Positions 1 to 7,401 of a stretch of 19,306 nucleotides of DNA are shown here, piece after piece; the stretch's first letter is position 1; every line of letters begins with the position of its first letter. Position numbers and translations under genes: made by a program. The stretch is from Bacillota bacterium (GTDB lineage: Bacteria; Bacillota; Clostridia; Christensenellales; SZUA-584): NCBI GenBank assembly GCA_023441905.1, contig JAEZNC010000227.1, forward strand, positions 1 to 19,306. Reading direction: 5' to 3'. The notes under the pieces were generated by a model, which was given only the letters and a program-made list of their open reading frames with translations, was not told the origin of the DNA and did not search any database.

Positions 1-3
1 TGT

Positions 4-12
4 CTCCCTCCT
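4..12 (-). promoter_or_regulatory. Ribosome binding site for the gene after minD (outside window)
   Basis: On the minus strand an AGGAGG core overlaps the minD stop codon and is followed by GAGACA up to the window edge. It indicates that another gene is translated directly after minD, starting just beyond position 1. In clostridial min clusters that gene is usually minE; this identity is inference because no coding sequence is visible. Confidence 0.6.
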
Positions 13-805
13 ATTTGCCTTTGAGAAGCTTTTTAAACATTGCAGCCAGCCCGGTGTCGTCTTCGAGCTCCATCAGCGGCACGTTTTCTCCCATGATCCT
101 CCTCGTGATGTTTCTGTACGCTTTTCCTGCGGGCGCTTTATCGTTCATCACGATCGGCTCGCCCATATTGGATGAGCGGATAATCTTCTCATCCTCGGGA
201 ACAACGCCGATGAGCTCGATACCCAGAATATCCAGCGTGTCGTCGAGCGCAAGCATATCGCCTTTTTTCACCATATCAATGCGCATACGGTTCACGAGTA
301 ATCGGCAGTCGTCAACGTCTGCCGCAGATAAGAGGCCGATAATCCGATCGGCATCGCGCACGGCGGAAACCTCGGGCACCGTCACCACGATGGCGGATTT
401 TGCGCCGGCAATCGCGTTTTTGAAGCCCTGCTCAATGCCCGCCGGGCAGTCAATCAAAATATAGTCAAACTCGGTTTCCAGCTCTGCCACAAGCGTTTTC
501 ATCTGCTCCGGGGTCACGGAATTCTTGTCGCGCGTCTGCGCCGCAGGAACAAGAAACAGCCCGTCGTAACGCTTGTCCTTAATCAGCGCCTGCTTCAAGC
601 GGCAGGTGCCTTCCACCACGTCCACCAAGTCATAAACGATCCTGTTTTCGAGGCCCAGTACCACGTCAAGATTTCTGAGCCCGATATCCGTATCTATGAG
701 CACGACCTTCTTGCCCGCCTGGGCCAGCCCAGCGCCCAGATTGGCCACCGTCGTTGTCTTGCCAACGCCGCCTTTCCCCGATGTCACCACAATGACATTG
801 TTCAT
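11..805 (-). CDS. minD: Septum site-determining ATPase MinD
   Basis: MinD is the membrane-associated ATPase of the Min system; with MinC it blocks FtsZ ring assembly away from midcell. The 264-residue protein has a deviant Walker A loop (residues 10-18, GKGGVGKTT, with both signature lysines K11 and K16), the LIDTDIGLRNLD segment, an IDCPAGIE Walker B-like segment, and a C-terminal amphipathic tail rich in K, L and F (about the last 12 residues) that fits the membrane-targeting helix. The ATG at 805 is chosen because GGAGGG lies 7 nt upstream and the conserved family start follows; an in-frame ATG at 820 would add five residues without a better site. It lies 38 nt after minC and is followed by a ribosome binding site for another gene. 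Length and motifs are normal for the family. Confidence 0.97.
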   Translation of the reverse strand: MNNVIVVTSGKGGVGKTTTVANLGAGLAQAGKKVVLIDTDIGLRNLDVVLGLENRIVYDLVDVVEGTCRLKQALIKDKRYDGLFLVPAAQTRDKNSVTPEQMKTLVAELETEFDYILIDCPAGIEQGFKNAIAGAKSAIVVTVPEVSAVRDADRIIGLLSAADVDDCRLLVNRMRIDMVKKGDMLALDDTLDILGIELIGVVPEDEKIIRSSNMGEPIVMNDKAPAGKAYRNITRRIMGENVPLMELEDDTGLAAMFKKLLKGK

Positions 806-843
806 ATCAATACCCTCCACATCAATTTATCTTATACGGTGCT

Positions 844-1542
844 CTAAAGCGACCGGCTCTGCGGCTTCAGCGCTCTTAACACGATGCTGCCCTGCTTGTA
901 TTCGGCAATTTTGGGGCCTTCACCGCCCGCATCCGGCGGAAACACGGCCACCTTGCCGCTGATGCGAAGCTGCTTTGGAGCCATCATATTGGCGGCCACA
1001 ACCACATCCCCACGGCCCGTGGCACCCGCGTGCGCAAGCCCGCGCAGCGTCCCCATCACGGCGATGCTGCCGCCTGCAATCACCTCGGCACCGTCATTCA
1101 CGTCTCCAAGCACCACAATATCGCCCGCGCATTCCACGCGTTGGCCGCTGCGCAGCGTATGAGATATAAAAACGCTCTTGGCGTCAAAATAATCCTTGGA
1201 TACGAGTGTGACGCGTCCGGGCTCGTCCTCCGGCTCAGGCTTTGTCTTCACCTCAACAGGTGCTTCCTGCCGGATGTTGTCCTCCTGAGTCTCATGCCGG
1301 ACTTCATCAAACACCACACGCGCAATACCGTACTGGCTGTGCAGCAGACTTTTGAGCTCAGTTTTTTGAGCCGCCGTTAAATCCTTGCCGCGAAAAAGCA
1401 CCTTTGCATCAGAACCTGAAAAAAAGCCTTTATGCTTATTAAGCTTGTCATCAATGGCAAGCTTAATATCGTTGTATGATGAGGCCGGCAGTGCCGTGAT
1501 TTCCAGCACGCCGCCCGATTTACCTTTGATTTTAATGCCCAT
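844..1542 (-). CDS. minC: Septum site-determining protein MinC
   Basis: MinC is the FtsZ-polymerisation inhibitor brought to the membrane by MinD. The 232-residue protein has an N-terminal alpha/beta domain (about residues 1-100), a linker rich in charged residues and proline (about 90-110), and the C-terminal right-handed beta-helix domain typical of MinC. That domain shows the glycine-rich ladder RSGQ, GDIVVLGDVN, GAEVIAGGSI and GTLRGLAHAGATG, which forms the MinC dimer and the MinD contact. The last residues after the beta helix (about 205-232) are less conserved. The start is preceded by a GGGGCGG-like site. It is 93 nt downstream of mrdA and 38 nt upstream of minD, consistent with one transcript. 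Confidence 0.95.
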   Translation of the reverse strand: MGIKIKGKSGGVLEITALPASSYNDIKLAIDDKLNKHKGFFSGSDAKVLFRGKDLTAAQKTELKSLLHSQYGIARVVFDEVRHETQEDNIRQEAPVEVKTKPEPEDEPGRVTLVSKDYFDAKSVFISHTLRSGQRVECAGDIVVLGDVNDGAEVIAGGSIAVMGTLRGLAHAGATGRGDVVVAANMMAPKQLRISGKVAVFPPDAGGEGPKIAEYKQGSIVLRALKPQSRSL

Positions 1543-1635
1543 AATATCCGCCCCGTATCGTTATCTCATCAACATTCTACAAAGCGAATCGTTTTTCCTG
1601 CTTGTAAACCGCTATTTTGCGTTTATTGTGCGTCA

Positions 1636-4239
1636 TCAGTCCTCATTCTGAGTATCATCACCGGCGGTACTGGTCGCATTCGGGTTTTGGTACACGAGCG
1701 AGCCCGAATCGGGTATGGTCTGCTTTGCGGTAATCTCGCGCTGGTGGAAATAATACAGCAATATATCCTGTGCAATCCACGAGGAATAACCGCCTGCAAA
1801 TCCGTTTGGCACGTAAGACACAATCGCGATCTCGGGGTCATCATATGGCGCAAAGCAAACAAACCAACTGTTGTTTTCAAGGTCAACGTCCGACACTTCT
1901 GCTGTACCTGTTTTGCCGCCGATCTTATCGATATACTCTTTTGGGAAATTGTTGTCCTCAAAGTACTTTTTCACCGTGCCGTCTTCGCCCGCGACCACCT
2001 CGTGCATGCCTTCCTTGATCTTTGCGAGGTATTCCGGGTTCGCGCCGAGCGTATCAAACACCTCGGGCTGCTTGTCAAATAGCACTGTACCATCTTGTGC
2101 AACCACCTTGTCCACAATATGCGTTTGGTAGACGGTGCCGCCGTTAATCAACGCCGCGACATACCTTGCGACCGCGATGGGCGTCAGCTGCGTGATGCCC
2201 TGTCCGATGCCGGTCGTTGCAGTCAGTGTTGTGGACCATTGGAGCTGTGTGAGCGCTTCACCCGTAATCTGGCGCATCAAATCGCCCGAGCGCTTTGTGG
2301 GAATGCCAAGTTTGTCTGAAAGTATCTTGCGTACATGGTCACCCAAGGATACGCCGTTTTCGTCTTTGAGCGCGTTGTTATCATTCACATCCTTTTCGAA
2401 TTTGATGTTCAGCAGATAAACGATCTCTTTGGCCGCTTCCTTCACGAGTTCCTGATCATATTCAGTCTCTATGCTCGCCGCATACTCGTTGATTAAGTTG
2501 ACGATTGACCATTTCCCGGTCTCCATCACCAGCATTGGCCGGGAGGTTGCCTGTTTGTCAATATCCTTGCTGGGGTCAAACAGCAGCTTCTGGCTGCCCA
2601 CCATGCCCACCACTTCGTTCGGCAGTTCAATACCCGTTGAGCTGGTCAGGCCGAATTTGTCCGACCACTTGTCCAGCAGATTAATGCCGAGCTTGTCCGC
2701 CAACGTGCAGAAATAATAGTTGCAGCTGTGCTCCAGCCCAAGAACGATATCCTGATTCGCGTGTTCTGTGAGATAGTTGCTTCTTTTCCTGCACCTGGGG
2801 CCCTGAGCCTTGGCACCCGTATTCACGGCATCCCGATTCACCACAAATTGACCAAGACAGCTAATCCTGTCGTTTACAGTCGTTTTACCTTCCATCAGTG
2901 CGGCCAAACCTGTGACCATCTTGAAAATAGAACCCGGTGTGGAGCGGCTTGATATCGCGTTGTTAAACAACGGCTTCGCCGGGTCGTTTTTAAGCACGTC
3001 ATATTCTTCGTCCGAGATTCCGCCGACGAACTTATTCAAATCAAAGCTCGGATTGCTCGCCATCGCGAGCACTTCGCCAGTATGAATATCGAGCACCACC
3101 GCTGCGCCGGACACCGCGAGCTTGAGCTTATTGATATCGAGTCCTGTGTAATCGCCCTCGCCATCATTGTCCTTATCGGGATTCTCGATGAATTCGGCAA
3201 CTTGGGCATCGTGAATCTTGGCAATGTTTTTGGCCAGCGATTGCTCCACAACCATCTGCATCGGAATATCGAGCGTCAGCATCACGTTGTAACCTTGCGT
3301 TGGTTGTGTGGACGACAGTGTGTTCTGAATAATTGCCATATTGTCCACTTCCACGATCTCCGTGCCCTGACGCAGTGCGCTGTTGCCCGATAATAATGCC
3401 TCCATGGATTGCTCCACACCCTCAACGCCCACCAGGTCGTCCACATTATATCCTCTGGCCGAAAACTCCTTGAGTGTCTCCGGGTCGGAAATTTTACCGA
3501 GATAACCAATTTCATGCGCCGCCACACTGTCGCGCGGGTACACACGCACCGTTGAATCTTCAATGCTCATGCCGGTCAGTTCAGCTTTATGCGTCTCGAT
3601 CTCGGCAACCGTCTGCATGCTCACGTTGTAAGCAATGGTCACCGATTCGTATGCCACCCACGAATTCAGCTGAGATTCCTGCCAGACAGAAAGCACCTTG
3701 CGTGCATCCTCGTAGCCCATTTCCGGAGGAATCTGGTATTTTTCTCTTAAGAAAAGATAAATTTCTTCCGGCGTTCTTTTATCGCCCACGAACATGTTCT
3801 TGCGCCAGCTTTTTTCGCGGCTCTGCTTGTTCTCCTCGTTTTGTATACCCCAGTCAAAAAAATATGTATCCGTTTCCTCATCGTATTTGATCACAAACGT
3901 ATCGATCATTTTGCCCTGATTATTCTCGATGATTTTAATCGTATCCAAAATAACGGATGTGTAATAAGCGCGGTCCGTCTCGGTATTCTTGTTCGGGTCA
4001 CGGTAAAACTGGACGTTATACGATTTTTCGTCATACGCAAGCGGCAGGCCGTTGCGGTCGAGTATGCTGCCGCGCGCGCCGGATATCGCAATTTCTCTTT
4101 GCTTAAGTGCGCCGGACATCGCGGCATATTCTTTTCCGTTAACAAGCATCAGCTGAACAAGCTGTATAAAAAGCACGATAAAAAGCGCCAGTGCAAGCGC
4201 TCCAAATATAAAAAAACGGTTCCGTATATTAACTTTCAT
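1636..4239 (-). CDS. mrdA: Penicillin-binding protein 2 (class B, elongation transpeptidase)
   Basis: This is a class B PBP that cross-links peptidoglycan during lateral wall growth, working with RodA outside the membrane. It has 867 residues: a short cytoplasmic N-terminus, one membrane anchor (about 9-32), a PBP dimerisation domain, and a transpeptidase domain with the three active-site motifs SIFK (S437, K440), SCN (505-507) and KTG (776-778). It is longer than Escherichia coli PBP2 (about 630 residues). The extra length lies partly before the SxxK motif and partly between SCN and KTG, where roughly 100 extra residues (about 575-665) are charged and helical in character; long PBP2 proteins are common in Clostridia. 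The start has GGAG 8 nt upstream. It is the first gene of the mrdA-minC-minD run; mreBCD, often just upstream in relatives, is absent here. Confidence 0.95.
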   Translation of the reverse strand: MKVNIRNRFFIFGALALALFIVLFIQLVQLMLVNGKEYAAMSGALKQREIAISGARGSILDRNGLPLAYDEKSYNVQFYRDPNKNTETDRAYYTSVILDTIKIIENNQGKMIDTFVIKYDEETDTYFFDWGIQNEENKQSREKSWRKNMFVGDKRTPEEIYLFLREKYQIPPEMGYEDARKVLSVWQESQLNSWVAYESVTIAYNVSMQTVAEIETHKAELTGMSIEDSTVRVYPRDSVAAHEIGYLGKISDPETLKEFSARGYNVDDLVGVEGVEQSMEALLSGNSALRQGTEIVEVDNMAIIQNTLSSTQPTQGYNVMLTLDIPMQMVVEQSLAKNIAKIHDAQVAEFIENPDKDNDGEGDYTGLDINKLKLAVSGAAVVLDIHTGEVLAMASNPSFDLNKFVGGISDEEYDVLKNDPAKPLFNNAISSRSTPGSIFKMVTGLAALMEGKTTVNDRISCLGQFVVNRDAVNTGAKAQGPRCRKRSNYLTEHANQDIVLGLEHSCNYYFCTLADKLGINLLDKWSDKFGLTSSTGIELPNEVVGMVGSQKLLFDPSKDIDKQATSRPMLVMETGKWSIVNLINEYAASIETEYDQELVKEAAKEIVYLLNIKFEKDVNDNNALKDENGVSLGDHVRKILSDKLGIPTKRSGDLMRQITGEALTQLQWSTTLTATTGIGQGITQLTPIAVARYVAALINGGTVYQTHIVDKVVAQDGTVLFDKQPEVFDTLGANPEYLAKIKEGMHEVVAGEDGTVKKYFEDNNFPKEYIDKIGGKTGTAEVSDVDLENNSWFVCFAPYDDPEIAIVSYVPNGFAGGYSSWIAQDILLYYFHQREITAKQTIPDSGSLVYQNPNATSTAGDDTQNED

Positions 4240-4277
4240 GAATTCGTCTCCAGGGTTTTTTCCACTCCACCTGTCTA

Positions 4278-4283
4278 ATTATA
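4278..4283 (-). promoter_or_regulatory. Possible extended -10 promoter of mrdA-minC-minD
   Basis: The minus strand reads TGATATAAT here, a perfect -10 hexamer with the extended TG motif, about 40 nt before the mrdA start codon. No good -35 box sits at 16-18 nt; a TTGGCA lies too close. The call rests on the -10 and its position. Confidence 0.45.
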
Positions 4284-4372
4284 TCATAGAATTGTGCCAA
4301 AGGGGACAAAGGAATATAAGGAAAAACAAAAATATTGTAAACAATTATCCCATATGGTAAAATCCAAAATTA

Positions 4373-4576
4373 TGATTGTGTTTAACAATCAGCGGGCTGT
4401 CGATAAAGTGTATTTAAGCCTCCCTCAGACGAGGGAGGTGGCACGAAGTGCCGGAGGGAGTGATCGTTTTCAAGCCATTTTCTCTCCCCCAGTCACCTAT
4501 CGGTGACAGCCCCCTCGTCCGAGGGGGCCACGATAAGAGGCCTTTTTGACACTCTGATGATTGTTTTTAACAATCA
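4373..4576. repeat. MITE-like inverted-repeat element with palindromic ends
   Basis: This 204-bp non-coding element is an imperfect inverted repeat. Each end is a 19-bp palindrome of the form TGATTGT-N5-ACAATCA (4373-4391 and 4558-4576). Inside, the left arm (TGTCGATAAAG) matches the complement of the right arm (TGTCAAAAAGG). Further in are strong GC hairpins: CCTCCCT/AGGGAGG (4419-4438), GGCAC/GTGCC (4440-4452), TCACC/GGTGA (4493-4506) and a 9-bp GCCCCCTCG/CGAGGGGGC stem (4509-4528). The left and right GC hairpin pairs are themselves mirror copies. This build (CTCCCTC...GAGGGAG pairs flanking a short core) resembles dispersed MITE-type repeats in gut Firmicutes. No target-site duplication was found, no protein is encoded, and its GC-rich, hairpin-dense core differs from the A/T-rich flanks. 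Confidence 0.75.
4546..4574 (+). promoter_or_regulatory. Promoter-like sequence at the right end of the repeat element
   Basis: A perfect -35 (TTGACA, 4546-4551) is followed after 17 nt by AACAAT (4569-4574, four of six consensus bases). The -10 overlaps the right palindromic end of the repeat element, and the lipoprotein start codon is at 4601. Transcription would begin around 4581, leaving a short leader with the GGAG site. Confidence 0.5.
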
Positions 4577-4600
4577 GACATTTGATTTGGAGAGTTATTT

Positions 4601-5425
4601 ATGAAGAAAGTTCTTGTTTTTATTCTGGCACTTATGACAATTAGTTTCGTCTTTGCGGGCTGCAATCCGGCACCCTCTGACGACGCGCAAAAAACAGTAG
4701 ATGTCAGCGAGTCCGTTTCGGCTGATACGAGCGTACCCGCCGCTGAGTCACCCGCATCCGGTAACGCTCCCGCGTTGTCAACCGGCACAGCAGCCGAATC
4801 GTATTCCGCTTATGTGAATGCGAAAACAGCCGTTATCACAAAGCTATCTGAAGGTCTATCGAGCAATGAGCAGACAGCCTTTGCTTCTATGACAATGCTC
4901 GGTGTGACCATGGCCGATTTGGTCATGCTGCCTGCCGGCTTCTTTGGCGCAGGTGAAGAGTCCGTCAATGCGGGACTGTCCTTGTTCGGCTATATTGATA
5001 TCAAATACACCGAAAATGGCAACAGCTACTCGGTTTCCTACACCGACAATCAGGGGGATTCCTATGTCTTCAGCGGCACATACGATGCGGCAGCGGATGC
5101 GCTTGTCTGCACAGCACAGAAAAACGGCAAGGATTATTTCTTTTCAGAATACCGCAGAACGTCTTACGGTTATGTGAGCCAGTATTACTTCATCAATGAC
5201 GACGGCACCACCGGCCTGTACCAGTTCACCCTCAGCGGCGCAGATGGTGCCTTGGGTTATTCCACGACGCAAACATCGCAGCCCGCGGCGCTGACCGGCA
5301 GCGAATCTGCGGATTTCCCCACGGCTCTGCCCGAATGGTACAGCATCACCGGCTCCGCGATTAAGGGCGTCATGTCTGATGGCACAGAGGTTAATTTTGA
5401 ATATGTGCCAAAACCCTCGGAATAA
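4601..5425 (+). CDS. Putative lipoprotein of unknown function
   Basis: The 274-residue product begins with a lipoprotein signal peptide: MKK, a hydrophobic stretch, then the lipobox-like FAGC with the acylated cysteine at C21. A low-complexity linker rich in S, A, P, T and D follows (about 22-66), typical of tethers on the outer face of the membrane. The remainder has one probable helical segment (about 68-100) and then a beta-rich region with repeated Y/S/G patterns (YTENGNSYSVSYTDNQGDSY, FSGTYDAAADALVCTAQKNG), suggesting a small beta-sheet domain. I do not recognise a named family. GGAG lies 9 nt before the ATG. The gene is monocistronic: a promoter-like sequence in the adjacent repeat element precedes it and a strong terminator follows 17 nt after the stop. 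Confidence 0.85.
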   Translation: MKKVLVFILALMTISFVFAGCNPAPSDDAQKTVDVSESVSADTSVPAAESPASGNAPALSTGTAAESYSAYVNAKTAVITKLSEGLSSNEQTAFASMTMLGVTMADLVMLPAGFFGAGEESVNAGLSLFGYIDIKYTENGNSYSVSYTDNQGDSYVFSGTYDAAADALVCTAQKNGKDYFFSEYRRTSYGYVSQYYFINDDGTTGLYQFTLSGADGALGYSTTQTSQPAALTGSESADFPTALPEWYSITGSAIKGVMSDGTEVNFEYVPKPSE

Positions 5426-5442
5426 ACTGCTTATAGCTCCGG

Positions 5443-5477
5443 CATGCCGCCTGATACAGCAGGCGGCATGTTTTTTT
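5443..5477 (+). terminator. Rho-independent terminator of the lipoprotein gene
   Basis: A perfect 11-bp stem (CATGCCGCCTG with CAGGCGGCATG), a 6-nt loop and seven T residues. It lies 17 nt after the lipoprotein stop codon. Confidence 0.93.
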
Positions 5478-5610
5478 CATTTTTTCATCATATTAATCAA
5501 AAATAACAGACAAAAGCCGTTGCATCCGCTTTGCCGATGTGGTAATCTTAAATATATCTGAAAGACAATGAAGTCAACAGGGCGTATTGCGCATGGGTTG
5601 GCTTTTTTGT

Positions 5611-5639
5611 TTGCTTTTTCGATAGAATACCGATATGAT
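5611..5639 (+). promoter_or_regulatory. Possible glnA promoter
   Basis: TTGCTT (5611-5616) and TATGAT (5634-5639, five of six consensus bases) are 17 nt apart. Transcription would start near 5646, giving a leader of about 120 nt before glnA. The rest of the stretch between the lipoprotein terminator and this site shows no coding potential and no GlnR/TnrA-type inverted repeat that I can recognise. Confidence 0.4.
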
Positions 5640-5697
5640 GAGTTGAGTTATTTAAAGCGAACGCTCAAGCACAAGCTCGATCAAACGAAAAAGAATG

Positions 5698-5766
5698 GAA
5701 TATTCAAATATCTGTTTGAGTATTTAAAATAGTGAGTATGTATTCAAAAATAAAGGAGTGTTTGAA
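5698..5766 (+). promoter_or_regulatory. glnA leader with alternative hairpins, one around the ribosome binding site
   Basis: The first hairpin pairs 5698-5708 with 5715-5725 (11 bp, A/U-rich with two G-U pairs) around a 6-nt loop, TATCTG. The second pairs TTCAAA (5743-5748) with TTTGAA (5761-5766), and its loop contains the glnA ribosome binding site AAAGGAG (5752-5758). ATTCAAA occurs in both left arms, so the right arm of hairpin 1 could instead pair with the left arm of hairpin 2 and free the site. The pairing is visible; a regulatory role is inference. Confidence 0.35.
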
Positions 5767-7101
5767 ATGGCGAATAAGTACACAAATCAAGACATTCTCA
5801 AAATGGTAAAAGAAGATGATGTGAAGTTTATTCGGCTTCAGTTCACCGATGTTTTTGGTATTCTGAAGAACGTTGCAATTACGTCGAGACAGCTGGAGCG
5901 AGCGCTGAACGAAGGCTGCATGTTCGACGGTTCCTCCATCGACGGTTTCGTCCGCATTGAAGAATCGGATATGCTGCTGGTGCCCGACCCTGATACTTTC
6001 GCAATTTTTCCGTGGCGTCCGCAGCAGGGCAAGGTGGCACGCCTGATCTGCGATGTTTATACGACAGCCGGCAAACCGTATGACGGCTGCCCGAGAAACG
6101 TGCTGAAAAAAACACTTGCCAAAGCGGCTGAGCTTGGCTTCACCATGAACGTCGGCCCGGAGTGCGAGTTCTTCCTCTTCCTGACCGATCCCGAGGGAAA
6201 ACCCACCACCATCACCCATGATGAAGGCGGCTATTTTGATCTGGCGCCTATCGACAAAGGCGAAGATGCGCGCCGCGACATGTGCCTGACGCTGGAAGAA
6301 ATGGGGTTTGAAATCGAAGCCTCGCATCACGAAGTGGCGGAAGGCCAGCACGAAATCGACTTCAAGTATGCCGATGCGCTGCTCACAGCCGATAACATCA
6401 TGACATTCAAGATCGTTGTGAAGAGCATTGCGGCCCGTCACGGTCTGTATGCCACATTCATGCCAAAGCCGATTTACGGCATCAACGGCAGCGGTATGCA
6501 TACCAACCAGTCTCTATCCACCAAGGACGGCAACGCTTTCTACGATAAGAACGGCGAGCTCGAGCTTTCCGATATCGCTTACAACTACATTGCGGGTGTC
6601 TTGAAGCACATCAAGTCGATTGCGGCTGTTTCCAATCCGATCGTCAACTCCTACAAGCGCCTGGTTCCCGGTTACGAAGCGCCGTGCTACGTTGCGTGGT
6701 CTGCTCAGAACAGAAGCCCGCTGATTCGTATTCCCGCCTCAAGAGGCGCCGGTACAAGAGTTGAAGTGCGCTCTCCCGACCCCGCAGCAAACCCGTACCT
6801 GACCATTGCGCTGCTGCTGGCCGCAGGTCTTGACGGCATTGAAAACAAGTTGATGCCGCCGTCAGCCGTCAACAGAAACATATTCAAGATGACGCAAGCT
6901 GAAATGGACGAGTTCGGCGTCTCTGCGCTGCCCGGTAATCTTTACGACGCGCTTCAGCTTTACAAGGCTGACGAACTCGTCAAAGAAACGCTTGGAGACC
7001 ATATCTTCAACATCTATTACGACTTCAAAATGAAGGAATGGGACAGCTTCCGCACAGCGGTTCATCCCTGGGAGATCAATCAGTATATCTCGAAGTATTG
7101 A
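5767..7101 (+). CDS. glnA: Glutamine synthetase, class I-alpha
   Basis: This is the cytoplasmic enzyme that joins ammonia to glutamate using ATP to make glutamine, the main step of ammonium assimilation. The 444-residue protein resembles the Bacillus subtilis enzyme throughout: the DGSSIDGF segment of the N-terminal domain (about 52-59), the metal-site stretches NVGPECEFFLF and HHEVAEGQHEIDFKY, NGSGMHTNQS, the flap region VPGYEAP, and NRSPLIRIPASRG. The 444-residue length is normal for the short feedback-inhibited I-alpha type of Firmicutes, without the adenylylation-associated insert of longer forms. The ATG at 5767 is chosen because AAAGGAG lies 8 nt upstream; a GTG at 5758 overlaps that site and is unlikely. 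The gene stands alone, with a leader of possible regulatory use and a hairpin downstream. No glnR or glnB neighbour is present. Confidence 0.97.
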   Translation: MANKYTNQDILKMVKEDDVKFIRLQFTDVFGILKNVAITSRQLERALNEGCMFDGSSIDGFVRIEESDMLLVPDPDTFAIFPWRPQQGKVARLICDVYTTAGKPYDGCPRNVLKKTLAKAAELGFTMNVGPECEFFLFLTDPEGKPTTITHDEGGYFDLAPIDKGEDARRDMCLTLEEMGFEIEASHHEVAEGQHEIDFKYADALLTADNIMTFKIVVKSIAARHGLYATFMPKPIYGINGSGMHTNQSLSTKDGNAFYDKNGELELSDIAYNYIAGVLKHIKSIAAVSNPIVNSYKRLVPGYEAPCYVAWSAQNRSPLIRIPASRGAGTRVEVRSPDPAANPYLTIALLLAAGLDGIENKLMPPSAVNRNIFKMTQAEMDEFGVSALPGNLYDALQLYKADELVKETLGDHIFNIYYDFKMKEWDSFRTAVHPWEINQYISKY

Positions 7102-7187
7102 TCAAGCAAGTCCCTAAAGCAATACGGGATATACGTCAATTGATTAAATATGTGTAAGTCTTTTTAAAGCAGCAACTTCTGGATTTG

Positions 7188-7235
7188 GCTTTTTCGTTTG
7201 GGGGGCATTCGGTACCCTAAAACGAAAAAGCTTTT
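7188..7235 (+). terminator. Terminator-like hairpin after glnA
   Basis: A perfect 12-bp stem (GCTTTTTCGTTT with AAACGAAAAAGC) closes a G-rich/CCC-containing loop and runs into TTTTATTTATT. It is 87 nt after the glnA stop. It is A/T-rich but long, so termination is likely. The rest of the stretch to the end of the M14-like gene at 7402 holds nothing I can identify. Confidence 0.7.
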
Positions 7236-7401
7236 ATTTATTATCGCAATCATTTTATACTATATTTTCAGCCACATCCGAGCAAATCCCAACCGTGTAG
7301 GAGCTTTCAGCCCGGCCGACATACTCAGAACAATGGTCAAGCCGATTTGCCCGAAAACAGCGATGATGATCGACTTAAGCGTTGGAGATTTCGGCAGAAA
7401 A

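Noticed and set aside
5704..5838. Minus-strand open frame of 265 residues across glnA and its leader
   Set aside because: It is the antisense of the glutamine synthetase gene; the plus-strand product has full family conservation and a good ribosome binding site.
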